IMG/VR virus record: IMGVR_UViG_3300027996_000096
Coordinates: 1 to 35,216 of that record
From: a virus
Strand: one strand, 5' to 3'
Length of the DNA: 35,216 nucleotides
Below the pieces are notes generated by a model that worked only from the letters and a program-made list of their open reading frames with translations, was not told where the DNA came from and ran no database searches. The translations under genes were made by a program, and so were the position numbers. Below, in pieces: positions 22,241-29,116 of the stretch; position 1 is the first letter of the stretch, and every line of letters begins with the position of its first letter.

Positions 22241-23040
22241 GAACGACAGCGATAAAAATAGGAAATGGAAAAACAATCCAATTTGTTCCTATTAATTCAA
22301 GAAACATCGCTCTCAAATCTAATACTATTGCCGAGGAAATTTTTGATAAAGAAGATAATTTAATTGAATTAATATATCCTGATTATATTCTGACTATAGG
22401 ATCTCAAATATTATTAGGAAAAGAACATTTTAAGATTTTAGAATTAAAAAAAAAAGAAAATAATATTTATTTACTTACTAGTGGAGAGTTATCAAAAGCT
22501 AGTAAATTTCTAATGCCTATTCTTGGATATGACAAAAATTATTTTCTCTGGAATAAACAATTTGTTAATTGTTATATAGATGTAGAAGACATAAAGTACA
22601 AATTTGGAGCTAATAGTCTATATTTGCTTTATAGATACTCTAAGTCTAAGGCATTTACAGAATTCGAAGAGAAAATAATAAAACATAATGATTTTATTAA
22701 ATATTTCGATATTGATAAATATCATGTGTTATATGTATTTAATTTTCCTGATTTTATGGATAATCATTTTAATTTATTTTATAATGGTAAGTATTCTAAA
22801 TTTAGAGATGAATTTAAAAATCAAATTATGGACTTTCATAAAGTTGGGAGAACATCTAATTTAGAATTAGTTTTTTCAAAATCTGAAAAGAAGAGAACGA
22901 AAATGGAAAAGGAACTTTTAACAACGATTCCAAAAGGAAGTGAATTATATAGTAAACCTAAAATGCAAATAGAAACATTTTGGAGTAAATATAAAATTTC
23001 AAATCCTCTTGCTCCATTTGAAAAAAGTGAACAAGACTAA
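22237..23040 (+). CDS. Unrecognised protein coupled to the exonuclease, 267 aa
   Basis: Predicted 267 residues, basic, with a beta-rich N-terminal 90 residues and a long helical, Lys- and aromatic-rich C-terminal part. It overlaps the exonuclease gene by 4 bases. Frequent Phe/Tyr next to Lys would suit a nucleic-acid binding role, but no family is recognised. A strong hairpin terminator follows. Confidence 0.75.
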   Translation: MRTTAIKIGNGKTIQFVPINSRNIALKSNTIAEEIFDKEDNLIELIYPDYILTIGSQILLGKEHFKILELKKKENNIYLLTSGELSKASKFLMPILGYDKNYFLWNKQFVNCYIDVEDIKYKFGANSLYLLYRYSKSKAFTEFEEKIIKHNDFIKYFDIDKYHVLYVFNFPDFMDNHFNLFYNGKYSKFRDEFKNQIMDFHKVGRTSNLELVFSKSEKKRTKMEKELLTTIPKGSELYSKPKMQIETFWSKYKISNPLAPFEKSEQD

Positions 23041-23048
23041 ATATTATT

Positions 23049-23080
23049 AAAAGAGACTAACTAATAGTTAGTCTCTTTTA
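23049..23080 (+). terminator. Strong intrinsic terminator
   Basis: A 14 bp perfect stem (23049-23062 / 23066-23079) with a 3-base loop AAT. The 3' arm ends in four T and the 5' arm begins with four A, so it could act on both strands. It ends the replication/recombination part and starts the small-gene cassette region. Confidence 0.88.
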
Positions 23081-23096
23081 TAAAAAAATAAATGAT

Positions 23097-23255
23097 ATGG
23101 AAAAAGAATATAATAACCTAGACTGGTCAAAAGAGTACACATATAAAGAACAAAAGATATACATTAGTTATGAAACTAAATATTACATTCTATGTTCTTT
23201 TAGTGAGAATGGTAAAGGAGTGTTTAAATTAAATAAAACAGAGTTCTATGGCTGA
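23097..23255 (+). CDS. Small protein of unknown function, 52 aa
   Basis: ATG at 23097 to TGA at 23253-23255 encodes 52 residues, Tyr- and Lys-rich (Y-N-N-L-D-W-S-K-E-Y; Y-K-E-Q-K-I-Y-I-S-Y). An earlier ATG at 23092 is in another frame and stops within ten codons. The end overlaps the next start by 8 bases. No family recognised. Confidence 0.65.
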   Translation: MEKEYNNLDWSKEYTYKEQKIYISYETKYYILCSFSENGKGVFKLNKTEFYG

Positions 23256-23340
23256 TGTAGTGGCGTTTAGTTGGGCTTTAGCTGGAGTAGTAATAATATA
23301 TATTTTTATTACAAATCATAAAAATAATCAAAACAAATAG
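23248..23340 (+). CDS. Single-span membrane peptide, 30 aa
   Basis: ATG at 23248 to TAG at 23338-23340 encodes 30 residues: M-A-D-V-V-A-F-S-W-A-L-A-G-V-V-I-I-Y-I-F and a basic tail N-H-K-N-N-Q-N-K. Residues 4-21 form one transmembrane helix. It overlaps the upstream gene by 8 bases, and its N-Q-N-K end is the same junction peptide found at the ends of other genes in this region. It could be a spanin- or holin-like helper. Confidence 0.5.
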   Translation: MADVVAFSWALAGVVIIYIFITNHKNNQNK

Positions 23341-23342
23341 TT

Positions 23343-23411
23343 ATGCCTGATATAAGTATGTTGGAAAATTATGTTTTCTGGCATTTTTATTATATATTTG
23401 GAGATGGATAA
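23343..23411 (+). pseudogene. Truncated 5' end of the gene at 23814, cut off by the HNH gene
   Basis: ATG at 23343 reads M-P-D-I-S-M, then unrelated L-E-N-Y-V-F-W-H-F and a stop at 23409-23411. The gene at 23814 begins M-C-P-D-I-S-M-C. DNA around both starts agrees in CCTGATATAAGTATGT (23345-23360) versus CCAGATATAAGTATGT (23819-23834). This looks like the original start left behind when the HNH gene entered. Confidence 0.6.
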
Positions 23412-23829
23412 AATAGAAAAGAAAAGGCTCTATGATATAGAGTACAGAAAAAAAAATAAGGATAAAATAAAGAAACAACAATTTAAAGATTATAGTGCAA
23501 GAAAAAAAAGATTTACAGCTGATCCTGCTAAATATTTACATTCTGTTGCAAAAGTCAGAGCTAAGAAATATAACATTCCATTTGATATAGAGGTAGAAGA
23601 TATAGAGATTCCATTAAATTGTCCTATAGGCGGTAATCTACTAGTTAAGGGTGATGGTTATAATCCTGACGCAATGTCATTAGATAAGTTGAATCCAAGT
23701 AAAGGATATGTAAAAGGAAATGTTTTTGTAATATCAAGAAAGTGGAATTTAAAAAAATCAGACATGTCTATTGAAGATATGAATAAAATTATAAACTATA
23801 TAAAATCAAAATTATGTGTCCAGATATAA
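23404..23829 (+). CDS. Free-standing HNH-type endonuclease (homing)
   Basis: The ATG at 23404 has GGAG just before it and gives 141 residues; the longer frame from 23371 adds residues that belong to the truncated upstream remnant. The N-terminal 45 residues are strongly basic. The C-terminal part carries the phage HNH signature: L-N-C-P-I-G-G, S-L-D-K-L-N-P-S-K-G-Y-V-K-G-N-V-F-V-I-S and a K-S-D-M-S-I-E-D-M helix. Proteins of this type nick or cut DNA and often spread as mobile genes in phages. It lies exactly between two near-identical copies of the start of another gene. Confidence 0.85.
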   Translation: MDKIEKKRLYDIEYRKKNKDKIKKQQFKDYSARKKRFTADPAKYLHSVAKVRAKKYNIPFDIEVEDIEIPLNCPIGGNLLVKGDGYNPDAMSLDKLNPSKGYVKGNVFVISRKWNLKKSDMSIEDMNKIINYIKSKLCVQI

Positions 23830-24008
23830 GTATGTGCAGCAATAAAGACTGCAAGTTTAAAGAAGACTGCTACAGGTTCACAGCGAAACCTAGTGAGTTT
23901 ATGCAGGCTTATGGAGAGTTTAATTGCAAAGATAAGGATGGAATAGATACATTCTTTTGGAAGAACGGTAAACCAAGTGTTAACCCTAAAAATAAAGAAG
24001 ATGGGTGA
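23814..24008 (+). CDS. Small cysteine-rich zinc-binding-type protein, 64 aa
   Basis: Predicted 64 residues with C-x5-C-x4-C-x5-C spacing in M-C-P-D-I-S-M-C-S-N-K-D-C-K-F-K-E-D-C-Y, an arrangement like a small metal-binding module. It overlaps the HNH gene by 16 bases. The start region is duplicated at 23343, which makes it the likely target gene of the HNH insertion. It ends P-K-N-K-E-D-G, a variant of the cassette junction. Confidence 0.7.
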   Translation: MCPDISMCSNKDCKFKEDCYRFTAKPSEFMQAYGEFNCKDKDGIDTFFWKNGKPSVNPKNKEDG

Positions 24009-24126
24009 AATTAAAATATGTAAAGCTTACAAAAAAAGCAAACATGATAACATTTGTATAAATTGTAATTCAAATAAAAGTTATTGTGAATATACAAGAA
24101 CTATTAAAAACAAAGAAGATGAATAA
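24001..24126 (+). CDS. Tiny cysteine-rich protein, 41 aa
   Basis: ATG at 24001 overlaps the previous stop (ATGGGTGA). The 41 residues contain C7, C21-x2-C24 and C31, a possible zinc site. The end I-K-N-K-E-D-E lies on a cassette junction, with the next ATG inside it. Confidence 0.6.
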   Translation: MGEIKICKAYKKSKHDNICINCNSNKSYCEYTRTIKNKEDE

Positions 24127-24289
24127 CCCATTTAGAAAAGATGAATTAGAACAAATGTTAGAGTTCATTAAAGAGAATCCCCAAGTATTGAATCCAATAG
24201 GTGCAGGAGGTAAGATTACATCAAGTCCATTAGTGCAATACATATTAGAAAGATTGCATGGATTAAACCAAAACAAAGATGATGAGTAA
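24119..24289 (+). CDS. Small protein of unknown function, 56 aa
   Basis: I place the start at the ATG at 24119, which overlaps the previous stop (ATGAATAA); an in-frame ATG at 24086 lies inside the upstream gene. The protein is 56 residues, helical (E-L-E-Q-M-L-E-F-I-K), with a Gly-rich turn (I-G-A-G-G-K-I) and an L-N-Q-N-K-D-D-E end encoded by the cassette junction. No family recognised. The 115 bases after it contain only fragments of frames and no clear gene. Confidence 0.6.
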   Translation: MNNPFRKDELEQMLEFIKENPQVLNPIGAGGKITSSPLVQYILERLHGLNQNKDDE

Positions 24290-24404
24290 ACACTCGTAAA
24301 AGTTGGACAAAGAAAACTCTATAAAGCAATTATGTAAAGGAAAGTAGAGTATTCATATAACGGTTTATGTAAGAACTGTTGCGAACCTTTAAAATAAAGA
24401 TAAA

Positions 24405-24611
24405 ATGAATAGATTAAAACGAATTTACGGCAAAATAAAGCAATGGTTTTTACACGTTGTTATGTGCCGTTTTGGGTTTCACGATTGGTTGATGGATAAA
24501 GATACAGTTGTTAAATGCAATAGAACTTGTAGAAAATGCGATAAGTGGCAACACTCAATGTATGATATGTCTTACGGTGATACTTATTGGGTAGATGGTA
24601 AGTATTGGTAA
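24405..24611 (+). CDS. Zinc-ribbon-like small protein (DUF1660-like), 68 aa
   Basis: Predicted 68 residues. C-R-F-G-F-H-D-W followed by K-C-N-R-T-C-R-K-C-D-K-W matches the C-x-F/L-G-H-x-W ... C-x2-C layout of small phage proteins of the DUF1660 type, probably metal binding. The N-terminal 16 residues are basic. It is one of the few genes in this region whose leader (AAAATAAAGATAAA) only partly matches the junction motif. Confidence 0.65.
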   Translation: MNRLKRIYGKIKQWFLHVVMCRFGFHDWLMDKDTVVKCNRTCRKCDKWQHSMYDMSYGDTYWVDGKYW

Positions 24612-24747
24612 ATGGCACATAACACAAAACTATATTTTCGTTTTAATGAAATATAGTAACTGTTAGACCACGTTTTAATGTGGTAGAAAATAGATACTCT
24701 AATAGCAAAAGATACTAAGTAGTTACAGAAATAGCTACTATAGTATT
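24612..24747 (+). other. Gene-free structured spacer
   Basis: The only frame here codes for 14 residues. Two hairpins are visible: CTATATT / AATATAG flanking CGTTTTAATGA, and CCAC / GTGG around GTTTTAAT. A copy of the junction motif follows at 24748-24770 with no coding sequence running into it. It may be the remains of a lost small gene. Confidence 0.5.
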
Positions 24748-24765
24748 AACTAAACAAAAACAAAG

Positions 24766-24939
24766 ATGAATAAGAAATTAACAGCTAGTTGGAAAAACAA
24801 AGATGGAAACACTATAACAGTAGAGGCCCCCGACTTTGATTTTGAAAAGTTAAAAAAGAAAGTAAACTATTATAACATATCAAATAATAAAGTAAAATAT
24901 AATGGAAAACATATTAGAAATAGCCATAGAACAACTTGA
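24766..24939 (+). CDS. Small basic protein of unknown function, 57 aa
   Basis: ATG at 24766 directly follows the junction motif AAAAACAAAG; TGA is at 24937-24939. The 57 residues are Lys/Asn-rich with a beta-like start (K-L-T-A-S-W-K-N-K-D-G-N-T-I-T-V). It overlaps the next gene by 38 bases. Confidence 0.6.
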   Translation: MNKKLTASWKNKDGNTITVEAPDFDFEKLKKKVNYYNISNNKVKYNGKHIRNSHRTT

Positions 24940-25054
24940 AAGAGTAAAGAGGGGAGAGATGCCGACAGAAGAAGGAAAGAAGTTAATAGGTAAAATAAGC
25001 TATTATAAATCTATTATAGAAATTGTAAACCAAAACAAAGATGAAAATAAGTAA
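24902..25054 (+). CDS. Small helical protein, 50 aa
   Basis: ATG at 24902 to TAA at 25052-25054. The 50 residues are a charged helix pair (I-A-I-E-Q-L-E-R-V-K-R-G-E-M) ending N-Q-N-K-D-E-N-K on a cassette junction. It overlaps the next gene by 14 bases. The first 15 codons share DNA with the upstream gene in another frame. Confidence 0.55.
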   Translation: MENILEIAIEQLERVKRGEMPTEEGKKLIGKISYYKSIIEIVNQNKDENK

Positions 25055-25193
25055 ACATAAAATAGCATATCAATTCCATGTGTTACCTTACATTAAGATA
25101 ACCTATGACAGAACTCTTAACGGAGAGTATGAATTTATAGTTGGGTGGATGAGTGTAGGAATATCATTATCATTTAAACCAAAACAAAAATGA
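25041..25193 (+). CDS. Small protein of unknown function, 50 aa
   Basis: ATG at 25041 sits in the junction motif; TGA at 25191-25193 overlaps the next ATG. The 50 residues are beta-like and Tyr-rich with G-W-M-S-V-G-I-S-L-S-F. Its end, K-P-K-Q-K, is the same junction DNA as the N-Q-N-K ends but in another frame. Confidence 0.6.
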   Translation: MKISKHKIAYQFHVLPYIKITYDRTLNGEYEFIVGWMSVGISLSFKPKQK

Positions 25194-25441
25194 CTGAACA
25201 AGAATTAATATCACTAGGCTTTAAAAAGCGCATAGAAGAAGATATGGATATACCATTCTACTATTACACACTAGATATAGTAGATGGATTACATTGTATT
25301 ACACAAGCTGATGATGAAGTTAAGAATGATGATGAGTGGAGTGTAGAACTAAGCTTTGACTGTAACCCAAGAATTAAATTTAAAGATGTTAAGTCATTGA
25401 CTGAGCTAATTAATTTATTAAACCAAAACAAAGATGAGTAG
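25190..25441 (+). CDS. Small acidic protein of unknown function, 83 aa
   Basis: Predicted 83 residues, acidic, alternating beta and helix. It opens M-T-E-Q-E-L-I-S-L-G-F-K-K, a pattern common at the start of small uncharacterised Bacteroidota phage proteins, and ends L-L-N-Q-N-K-D-E on a cassette junction. It overlaps both neighbours by 4-8 bases. Confidence 0.7.
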   Translation: MTEQELISLGFKKRIEEDMDIPFYYYTLDIVDGLHCITQADDEVKNDDEWSVELSFDCNPRIKFKDVKSLTELINLLNQNKDE

Positions 25442-25661
25442 AGAAATTAAAAAATGTTGTATATGTTCATTAGAATATATAGGCTATGGAAATAATGCAA
25501 CGCCTGTTAAAGAAGGTAGGTGTTGTGATGTATGTAATTCATTTAAAGTTGTACCTGCTAGAATGGATAACCTGATGGATATGATGCGTACTACAACTAA
25601 AAATAATACTAAAGAAAAAAAAGATGGGAAGAATGAAAAACATACATATAGATATGATTAA
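25434..25661 (+). CDS. Zinc-finger-like small protein, 75 aa
   Basis: Predicted 75 residues. C-C-I-C-S-L near residue 9 and R-C-C-D-V-C-N near residue 31 form two C-x2-C knuckles about 20 residues apart, as in small treble-clef zinc proteins. The C-terminal third is basic and disordered (K-N-N-T-K-E-K-K-D-G-K-N-E-K). It overlaps the next gene by 38 bases. Confidence 0.65.
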   Translation: MSREIKKCCICSLEYIGYGNNATPVKEGRCCDVCNSFKVVPARMDNLMDMMRTTTKNNTKEKKDGKNEKHTYRYD

Positions 25662-25959
25662 TACAGGTTGGTATGGAGATCCTAATGAATATTTAAAAAA
25701 AGAAATAATGAAAAGAAATGAAATAAAAGTAAAGCATCCAGAGTTTGGACATGTTATATTTCACGGAATAACTCCAAGACAAAGAGACATATTAGAAAAT
25801 TATAATGATAATTGTACATTAACAAATGATGTCGTAGCTCAAAATAAAATGTTAGGAGATATGCTCATAAATCAAAATGAGGAAATAGAAAAACTAAAAG
25901 AAGAAATAAAGAAATTAAAAAATTCAGGAGAAAATCCTTATATTGATTATTTAACTTAA
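25624..25959 (+). CDS. Protein with C-terminal coiled coil, 111 aa
   Basis: Predicted 111 residues. The N-terminal half contains G-H-V-I-F-H-G-I-T-P-R-Q-R-D-I-L, a basic helix. The C-terminal 35 residues form a leucine/isoleucine heptad coiled coil (M-L-I-N-Q-N-E-E-I-E-K-L-K-E-E-I-K-K-L). ATG at 25624 follows AAAAAAAAG like the other cassettes; ATG at 25633 is the alternative. Function unknown. Confidence 0.65.
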   Translation: MGRMKNIHIDMINTGWYGDPNEYLKKEIMKRNEIKVKHPEFGHVIFHGITPRQRDILENYNDNCTLTNDVVAQNKMLGDMLINQNEEIEKLKEEIKKLKNSGENPYIDYLT

Positions 25960-25969
25960 TAAAAATAAT

Positions 25970-26326
25970 ATGAAAAATTTATTAATATTATTATTAATTC
26001 CAATCTTTGGTATTACTCAAACTAAACAAGAAGTATATGACTATTTAGTAGAAATAAAATGTGAATACCCCAAAATAGTAGTAGCTCAAGCTGTATTAGA
26101 AACAGGGCATTTTAAATCTTATAGTTGTAGAGCCAGACATAACTTATTTGGCCTTAGATATGACCACAAGTATCTTATATTTGATAACTGGAAAGAAAGC
26201 TGTGATGCATATATAACTAAAATACAGTATAAATATAAAGGAGGAGATTATTATAAATTCTTAACAGATTTAGGATATGCTAAAGACCCTGAATATATTA
26301 AAAAAATTAAAAATATTAAATTATGA
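25970..26326 (+). CDS. Exported glucosaminidase-type endolysin, 118 aa
   Basis: Residues 1-17 are a signal peptide (M-K-N-L-L-I-L-L-L-I-P-I-F-G). The rest matches the glucosaminidase fold (PF01832 type): A-Q-A-V-L-E44-T-G-H-F with the catalytic glutamate, then N-L-F-G-L, then the F-D-N-W-K-E-S segment and a late L-G-Y-A-K-D-P-E-Y-I motif. The family cleaves peptidoglycan between N-acetylglucosamine and N-acetylmuramic acid. At 118 residues it is a minimal version without a cell-wall binding domain. The next gene starts inside its stop (4-base overlap) and codes for a holin-like protein, so these two probably form the lysis cassette. Confidence 0.82.
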   Translation: MKNLLILLLIPIFGITQTKQEVYDYLVEIKCEYPKIVVAQAVLETGHFKSYSCRARHNLFGLRYDHKYLIFDNWKESCDAYITKIQYKYKGGDYYKFLTDLGYAKDPEYIKKIKNIKL

Positions 26327-26532
26327 TAACATTAGCAGTATTAGTATTTATAATCACGTTTTTACTAAATAGGATTATATATAAAAGATATAAATATAAT
26401 ATTAAACATAATGTTGAAGATGCTTTAGAAAAGGCTGTTGGAGATAATTTCTTACTCTTTAGTTTTGCATTTATCTTTAATTTTATATCATTAATATATA
26501 CAGTAGTGAATATTGTAATTTATTTACCTTAA
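26323..26532 (+). CDS. Holin-like membrane protein, 69 aa
   Basis: Predicted 69 residues with two transmembrane helices (about 2-18 and 45-67) joined by a basic and charged loop (R-I-I-Y-K-R-Y-K-Y-N-I-K). The layout is that of a two-span holin, and the 4-base overlap with the endolysin gene supports it. Small two-span proteins have other roles, so this rests mainly on context. Confidence 0.65.
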   Translation: MITLAVLVFIITFLLNRIIYKRYKYNIKHNVEDALEKAVGDNFLLFSFAFIFNFISLIYTVVNIVIYLP

Positions 26533-26543
26533 AACATTAAATT

Positions 26544-26810
26544 ATGTATATAGATTTTAAAATAACAACTTGGGAAAGAGTAGAAATACCGCCTGAGAGA
26601 GAAAAAGAAGTTTTGACTAAATTAAAGTCAGGCGAAATAGAATGTTCTAATGATTTATGGAGTATGGATATGAATATGGATCTTACTTATGAAACATTAG
26701 ATGATACTTCAGTACAAATGACACCAAAAGAAAATTTATCATCTCCTACAATAGAAGTTTTTAAAGAAAGAGGATCAGATCCTCTTTGGGATAATTGGAT
26801 AAAAAAATAA
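26544..26810 (+). CDS. Acidic protein of unknown function, 88 aa
   Basis: Predicted 88 residues, acidic, opening M-Y-I-D-F-K-I-T-T-W-E-R-V-E-I-P, with a charged helix and an M-D-M-N-M-D-L repeat-like stretch. It follows the holin-like gene by 11 bases. No family recognised. Confidence 0.7.
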   Translation: MYIDFKITTWERVEIPPEREKEVLTKLKSGEIECSNDLWSMDMNMDLTYETLDDTSVQMTPKENLSSPTIEVFKERGSDPLWDNWIKK

Positions 26811-26812
26811 TC

Positions 26813-27073
26813 ATGAAAGTAGACATAGAGAACTTGTTATCACAGATACTAACAGACTGCCAAATGGCATTAGATGATACATGGGATAGGTCAGATGATG
26901 GTTTCATTGCTATACAAGAAAATATATACGATATAGCTAGTAAATATGATTTACAAGTAGATGGTACATATACAGTAGACTGCTCACATTGTGAGAATGG
27001 AACTCAGTACCTCAGCAATTATCTATCGCAAGAATGTGATTATTGTAATGGTACAGGAGAAATAAAGAAATAA
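26813..27073 (+). CDS. Small protein with two CxxC zinc knuckles, 86 aa
   Basis: The ATG at 26813 is 2 bases after the preceding stop and gives 86 residues; the frame could also start at 26795 inside the previous gene. The last 28 residues hold C-S-H-C-E-N-G-T and C-D-Y-C-N-G-T-G, the C-x2-C-x-G-x-G repeat of the DnaJ-type zinc finger. It may be a zinc-binding adaptor; the partner is unknown. Confidence 0.7.
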   Translation: MKVDIENLLSQILTDCQMALDDTWDRSDDGFIAIQENIYDIASKYDLQVDGTYTVDCSHCENGTQYLSNYLSQECDYCNGTGEIKK

Positions 27074-27074
27074 A

Positions 27075-27341
27075 ATGAGTAAGATAGGAAGATATATTCT
27101 TGAAAAACAAATAATAAATATTGAAGCTATGTACGATAAGAAAATTACTAGACGAAGGTCATTAAATGAATTAAGACAAGAAAAAGAATTTGGTTATGAA
27201 CCTCCTTTACCTAAACCTTTAGAATGGACAGATAAAGATATGCTGACATTTGCTAGAATAGCTTCTGAAGGAGCTTATGGTGAATATAAGGGATGTAAAT
27301 CATTAGAATCTAAGTTACTCAGGTATAAACAATTAAAATAA
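27075..27341 (+). CDS. Basic protein of unknown function, 88 aa
   Basis: Predicted 88 residues, basic and helical, with a T-R-R-R-S-L-N-E-L-R stretch near residue 26 and a P-P-L-P-K-P-L linker. It starts 1 base after the preceding stop, so translation is probably coupled. No motif recognised. Confidence 0.68.
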   Translation: MSKIGRYILEKQIINIEAMYDKKITRRRSLNELRQEKEFGYEPPLPKPLEWTDKDMLTFARIASEGAYGEYKGCKSLESKLLRYKQLK

Positions 27342-27382
27342 ACAAAGAGACTAAACGAATCATTTCCGTGATAAGTTAACAC

Positions 27383-27406
27383 ACAAGCAAAAACACAAGC
27401 AAAAAC
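27383..27406 (+). repeat. Tandem 12-base repeat (ACAAGCAAAAAC x2)
   Basis: Two perfect tandem copies of ACAAGCAAAAAC followed by ACAAATGAAAACTTAA, where an ATG opens only a three-codon frame. It resembles the cassette junction AAACCAAAACAAAGATGA and may be a junction whose gene was lost. The 108-base gap 27342-27449 holds no gene. Confidence 0.55.
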
Positions 27407-27449
27407 ACAAATGAAAACTTAATAAAGTGTCTAATTTTTAAAATTTAAG

Positions 27450-27668
27450 ATGATGAAAAGAAGAAAGTTTCCATTTTGTAGTTGGCTTGCTAGTAGTAAG
27501 TCAGCTTTGATTAGCACTATTGCTTTGCACTTAATTATAATATTGGTAGTAATATCTAGTATTAATATTATAGTCGAACAGTGGTTGGCAATCAGTGTAA
27601 TAATTTTTGCGGTAATGATTTTGATGTGGTTCTGGCAAAGAACTATTAGAAATTATTTTAATGATTAA
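27450..27668 (+). CDS. Two-span membrane protein, 72 aa
   Basis: Predicted 72 residues: a basic N-terminus (M-M-K-R-R-K-F), transmembrane helices at about 19-40 (L-I-S-T-I-A-L-H-L-I-I-I-L-V-V-I) and 44-62, and a short basic tail. It is the last plus-strand gene before the convergent terminator, so a lysis (second holin or antiholin) or exclusion role is conceivable. ATG at 27450 or 27453 cannot be told apart. Confidence 0.68.
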   Translation: MMKRRKFPFCSWLASSKSALISTIALHLIIILVVISSINIIVEQWLAISVIIFAVMILMWFWQRTIRNYFND

Positions 27669-27688
27669 GATTAGTCGCTTTGTTAAAG

Positions 27689-27724
27689 AATGCAAGAACC
27701 TTTATGGTTCCTGCATTTTTTTTT
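27689..27724 (+). terminator. Terminator at the convergence of the two strands
   Basis: A 12 bp stem with one A-C mismatch (27689-27700 / 27706-27717), loop TTTAT, and a run of ten T in total. It ends plus-strand transcription 20 bases after the last stop. The minus-strand gene ends 10 bases further on, so the same hairpin meets the opposing transcript, but it lacks a good T tract on that strand. Confidence 0.85.
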
Positions 27725-27733
27725 ACATTCGAT

Positions 27734-29104
27734 TTACTCGTCGAAAGGAAGAAGTCCTGTTTCTACAGTATCGGTAAGTATACTATATATCGAGTATGTT
27801 ATTCCTCCTTTAGAGGTATTAAAGAAGTTGTTTTTCACCCAATCAGATGATGGAGCATTAGTCATACACGCTACCCACTCATAATTCTTTTTAGATTGAA
27901 TTACATGCTGATGAGAATCTCCTTTAAATACAATAGGTTTAAGATGAGAACGTCTATCACAAACTGCATCTATAATAGCTTCTATCTTATAGTCATCTTT
28001 GTCATCAATTTTAGCGGGGAAAGGTCTAGTAGCAAATTGCTTATCTTTACCGTGCATAATCATTATTGGTTTTCTAGTTCCAGGTAAATTATATCCTAGT
28101 GCTAACTTCTCAGATATCACTACAGGAGTATTGAACTCATATTGAGCCATTAGTTGAAACTTTTGAAGTGCGAAATGTTCAAAATCTCCACCATGATTTG
28201 AATTAGAAGTTCCATATACAAAAACAGGAATCTTTTCTTTATGTAATTCTTGTACTATAGTATATAAGAAAAGAACTACTATGTCAGATTGTTCAATATT
28301 TGACATGTTTTGAGGCAACTTATGCCCACCTCTTGTAGTTTCGGCGTTAAATCCATCAACTAAATCTCCTAATAAATTCAATACTGTTGATTGATATGCT
28401 TTTGTAGCGAATTTCTTTTTAATGAAAGCAACTATTTCATATGCTACGTCAATAATGTCTTGCTTTGTCCAAGTAGCTTCCCAAATACTAGAACCTTCAA
28501 AATTTGGGTCCATTCCTACATGAAGATCAGCTATATTCATTATTAGAATATTTTCTCCTTCTTTAACTTCTGTTGGTATTTTAGGATCGATTCTATCTTC
28601 AATCATATCTTTGAAGTTATCAAGCCAGTCGTCAGATGTTCTGTTGTCTTTTTTGTAATCGGGGTGAAAAGCAATATTTAATTTATCTTGACCATTGTGA
28701 TTAACAAATTTATATGAGCTCACCGCAGAAGGGTCGAGACCATATTTTTCACATTCTTCAATTAGTCTATCTTCGATGTTTGCTTTTTCTGGTTTTTTCT
28801 TATCTTCAGGTTTAGGAAAATCAAAATTTATAGATTTAGAATTATCATAGTCTTTTGTATCTGTAGTAGATTCAAAATCAATAAGTCCTATTTCTTCTAT
28901 TGTTTCGACAACCTTATCAATAAGGCCTGCTTTTTTTAAAATATCATATACATGACTTCTACATGTTCTATCTGTAACATCAATATTATATTTATTTTTT
29001 ATAAATTCTCCAATTTTTCCTCTTTTCATTCCTGACTTAAAAGATTTAATAATATAATCTTCATTAGAATAAAAATATCTTTTTATACCAGTTTCTTCTC
29101 CCAT
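27734..29104 (-). CDS. HTH-metallophosphoesterase
   Basis: 456 residues. The N-terminal 60 residues look like a helix-turn-helix region (K-S-G-M-K-R-G-K-I-G-E-F-I-K-N-K-Y), then an acidic linker. The calcineurin-like phosphoesterase core starts at about 185: D193-L-H195, then G-D247-L-V-D250-G, then S-N-H-G-G, M-H-G-K and finally G-D-S-H-Q-H. This is the full metal-binding set of the family, close to phage SbcD/DNA-repair-type phosphoesterases. It probably acts as nuclease or phosphatase on phage or host nucleic acid. As the last gene of the minus-strand unit, 12 bases after the 1188-residue gene, it is expressed with virion genes. Confidence 0.87.
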   Translation of the reverse strand: MGEETGIKRYFYSNEDYIIKSFKSGMKRGKIGEFIKNKYNIDVTDRTCRSHVYDILKKAGLIDKVVETIEEIGLIDFESTTDTKDYDNSKSINFDFPKPEDKKKPEKANIEDRLIEECEKYGLDPSAVSSYKFVNHNGQDKLNIAFHPDYKKDNRTSDDWLDNFKDMIEDRIDPKIPTEVKEGENILIMNIADLHVGMDPNFEGSSIWEATWTKQDIIDVAYEIVAFIKKKFATKAYQSTVLNLLGDLVDGFNAETTRGGHKLPQNMSNIEQSDIVVLFLYTIVQELHKEKIPVFVYGTSNSNHGGDFEHFALQKFQLMAQYEFNTPVVISEKLALGYNLPGTRKPIMIMHGKDKQFATRPFPAKIDDKDDYKIEAIIDAVCDRRSHLKPIVFKGDSHQHVIQSKKNYEWVACMTNAPSSDWVKNNFFNTSKGGITYSIYSILTDTVETGLLPFDE

Positions 29105-29116
29105 AATGTTTTTAAT

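Noticed and set aside
27690-27884. A 64-codon plus-strand frame after the convergent terminator
   Set aside because: It begins in the terminator hairpin and is antisense to the C-terminal part of the metallophosphoesterase gene.
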